Below, piece after piece: positions 4,924 through 6,559 of a DNA stretch of 6,559 bases. Under the pieces are notes generated by a model, which was not told the origin of the DNA, did not search any database, and saw only the letters and a list, made by a program, of their open reading frames with translations. Source of the stretch: Acidobacteriaceae bacterium (GTDB taxonomy: Bacteria; Acidobacteriota; Terriglobia; Bryobacterales; Bryobacteraceae); contig JAFAZU010000480.1 in the NCBI GenBank assembly GCA_019239585.1, forward strand, positions 1 to 6,559. Reading direction: 5' to 3'. The translations under genes and the position numbers were made by a program. Within the stretch, counting starts at the first letter, position 1, and every line of letters begins with the position of its first letter.

Positions 4924-6559
4924 GCGCCACACAAGATGTTTTTCCCCGCATTGCGAATGAGCAAGAAGAACTGAGTCTTTTGGACCGAGTGTGGCGTCAC
5001 CCGCGCGGCTTCTTTGGATGGCTGTCCTATACGACCCACCAAGCGATCGGGATGCGCTACATCGTGACCGCTTTCATTATGCTTCTTGTCGGCGGCGTCG
5101 AAGCACTGCTCATGCGCACACAACTGGCGCGTCCGGATAGCAATTTTCTGAGTCCGGACCGCTACAACGAAATCTTTACCACGCACGGCACGACCATGAT
5201 GTTTCTCTTTGCCGTGCCTGTGATGGAGGGCATGGCGATTTATCTGGTGCCGCTCATGGTGGGAACCAGAAACGTCGCGTTCCCGCGTTTAAACGCATTT
5301 GGGTATTGGCTGTATCTCGGCGGTTGTCTTTTCCTCTACTGGGGTGTTTTCACGAACGCTGCGCCAGACATGGGATGGTTTGCTTACCCTCCCCTCTCCG
5401 GCCCACAATTCACGCCCGGCAAGCGGACGGATTACTGGGCGCAGATGATTACGTTTACGGAAGTGTCGGCCCTCTGTGTCGCTACGGAAATTGTTACTAC
5501 CATATTCAAAATGCGTGCACCGAGAATGTCGCTCAACAGAATTCCGCTCTACGTCTGGTCGATGTTGATCCAGTCCTTCATGGTGATTTTTGCCTTGCCT
5601 GCCATCGTGGTTGCGAGCTCTTATCTGCTCTCCGATCGCACGATTGCGACTCATTTCGTCAATCCTGCAGAAGGAGGAGATCCGCTTTTATATCAGCACG
5701 TGTTCTGGTTCTTTGGGCACCCCGAAGTCTACATCATCTTTATTCCGGCGCTTGGTTTTGTCTCGGCCATTGTGGTCGCTAACTCCCGCCGGTCGCTCTT
5801 TGGCTACCCGGCCATGGTGCTCTCACAAATCGCGAACGGATTTATCGCCTTTGGGCTATGGGTGCATCACATGTTCGCCACCGGCTTGCCGCAAATCGGT
5901 GAGGCCTATTTTACGGCTTCGAGCATGATGATTGCGGTTACCAGCGGCATCCAGATTTTTTGCTGGATTGCGACCCTCTGGACAGGTCGGGTGCGTTTAA
6001 CTGCCTCGTTGTATTTTGTGTACGGATTTATAGCGATCTTTGTGTTAGGCGGACTCACGGGAGTGATGCTGGCCTCTGTTCCTCTCGATTTACAGGTACA
6101 CGATACCTACTTCGTCGTTGCGCACTTCCACTACGTTCTGATCGGCGGCGCGCTGTTTCCGCTGTTTGGGGCTTTCCATCACTGGTTCCCCAAGATGACT
6201 GGCCGCTTAATGAATGAGAAGCTTGGTAAGGTCAATTTCTGGGTCCTGTTCATTGGTTTTAATCTGACGTTCTTCCCAATGCACATCCTCGGCTTGAAAG
6301 GGATGCCAAGGCGTGTTTACACCTATTCCGAAGAGATGGGTTGGGGACCTCTCAGCGCGCTCGCAACGGTAGGAGCCTGGATCATTGCTGTGGGTGGAAT
6401 CCTGTTTATTGTCAATGTACTGTGGAGCCGTCGCAGGGGCCGGATCGCCGGCAATAATCCTTGGGAAGCGGACAGCTTGGAGTGGGCTGCGGCATCGCCG
6501 CCGAAAAACTATAACTTCGAATTTCTGCCTGTTGTCACGAGCCGCTACCCACTCTGGGT
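4920..6559 (+). CDS. coxA: Cytochrome c oxidase subunit I, heme-copper oxidase (3' end outside window)
   Basis: At least 546 residues, open to the window edge and probably near its end. This is the catalytic subunit that reduces O2 to water. About twelve membrane helices can be placed between residues 47 and 502, after a cytoplasmic lead of about 45 residues. Heme a ligands are H89 (TTHGTTMMF) and H404. Heme a3 is bound by H402 (VAHFHYV), and CuB by H267, H316 and H317. GHPEVY (266-271) gives the glutamate E269 and cross-linking tyrosine Y271 of A1-type oxidases. H394 and D395 match the Mg site. Aligned by motif to aa3 enzymes, the D-channel Asp in GAPDMAFPR is N118 (GTRNVAFPR), the upstream Asn is I107, N125 is retained, and the K-channel Lys in PTGIKIF is Q345 (TSGIQIF). 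Proton uptake must therefore differ from the classical pattern. GGAGAG at 4908-4913 precedes the ATG. Genes for subunits III and IV would be expected just downstream. The oxidase call is certain; heme type is inferred. Confidence 0.95.
   Translation, partial: MSATQDVFPRIANEQEELSLLDRVWRHPRGFFGWLSYTTHQAIGMRYIVTAFIMLLVGGVEALLMRTQLARPDSNFLSPDRYNEIFTTHGTTMMFLFAVPVMEGMAIYLVPLMVGTRNVAFPRLNAFGYWLYLGGCLFLYWGVFTNAAPDMGWFAYPPLSGPQFTPGKRTDYWAQMITFTEVSALCVATEIVTTIFKMRAPRMSLNRIPLYVWSMLIQSFMVIFALPAIVVASSYLLSDRTIATHFVNPAEGGDPLLYQHVFWFFGHPEVYIIFIPALGFVSAIVVANSRRSLFGYPAMVLSQIANGFIAFGLWVHHMFATGLPQIGEAYFTASSMMIAVTSGIQIFCWIATLWTGRVRLTASLYFVYGFIAIFVLGGLTGVMLASVPLDLQVHDTYFVVAHFHYVLIGGALFPLFGAFHHWFPKMTGRLMNEKLGKVNFWVLFIGFNLTFFPMHILGLKGMPRRVYTYSEEMGWGPLSALATVGAWIIAVGGILFIVNVLWSRRRGRIAGNNPWEADSLEWAAASPPKNYNFEFLPVVTSRYPLW

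Noticed and set aside
5306..5782. Plus-strand 158-codon frame inside coxA
   Set aside because: Out of frame with coxA, which is unambiguous across the same bases; cysteine/arginine-rich product with no motif.
1..6559. CRISPR arrays, insertion sequences, tRNA or other RNA genes
   Set aside because: No spaced direct repeats, terminal inverted repeats, transposase motifs or tRNA-like folds were seen; almost all bases are accounted for by coding genes.

Overview
The window holds a tightly packed plus-strand gene cluster from a bacterium that can oxidise methanol or a similar short alcohol aerobically. The organism cannot be fixed from sequence alone. Moderate GC, GGAGG/GGAGAG-type ribosome binding sites and end-to-end overlapping genes show a Gram-negative-type bacterium with a periplasm. 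The mix of a XoxF-like enzyme, a caa3-like oxidase and paired DUF1622 genes would suit an acidobacterial or other soil lineage, but that is a low-confidence inference.

Layout: (1) Positions 1-748 carry two small membrane-protein genes whose ends overlap. Both look like DUF1622 proteins and are probably ancient paralogues of each other. (2) A 76-base gap (749-824) holds weak promoter candidates and a strong ribosome binding site. (3) From 825 to the right edge there are five genes: xoxF (PQQ- and probably lanthanide-dependent methanol dehydrogenase), xoxJ (periplasmic binding-protein-like partner), xoxG-like cytochrome c (probable lipoprotein), coxB (cytochrome c oxidase subunit II with CuA and a fused cytochrome c domain) and coxA (oxidase subunit I, cut by the window end). 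Junctions are a 20-nt overlap, a 13-nt gap and two 4-nt ATGA overlaps, so this is almost certainly one operon.

Together the genes encode an apparently continuous electron path. XoxF oxidises the alcohol in the periplasm and PQQ passes electrons to the XoxG-like cytochrome. From there they go to the cytochrome domain and CuA centre of CoxB, then to heme a, heme a3/CuB in CoxA and finally O2. Placing the dehydrogenase module directly upstream of a terminal oxidase suggests a dedicated methanol-to-oxygen respiratory chain.

The most unusual feature is CoxA. All metal-ligand histidines and the GHPEVY motif are present, but by motif alignment the D-channel aspartate is Asn118, a D-channel asparagine is Ile107 and the K-channel lysine is Gln345. 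The subunit II glutamate at the K-channel entrance is replaced by Arg140. The proton routes of this oxidase therefore probably differ from those of textbook aa3 enzymes. No RNA genes, CRISPR arrays, mobile elements or clear terminators were seen.
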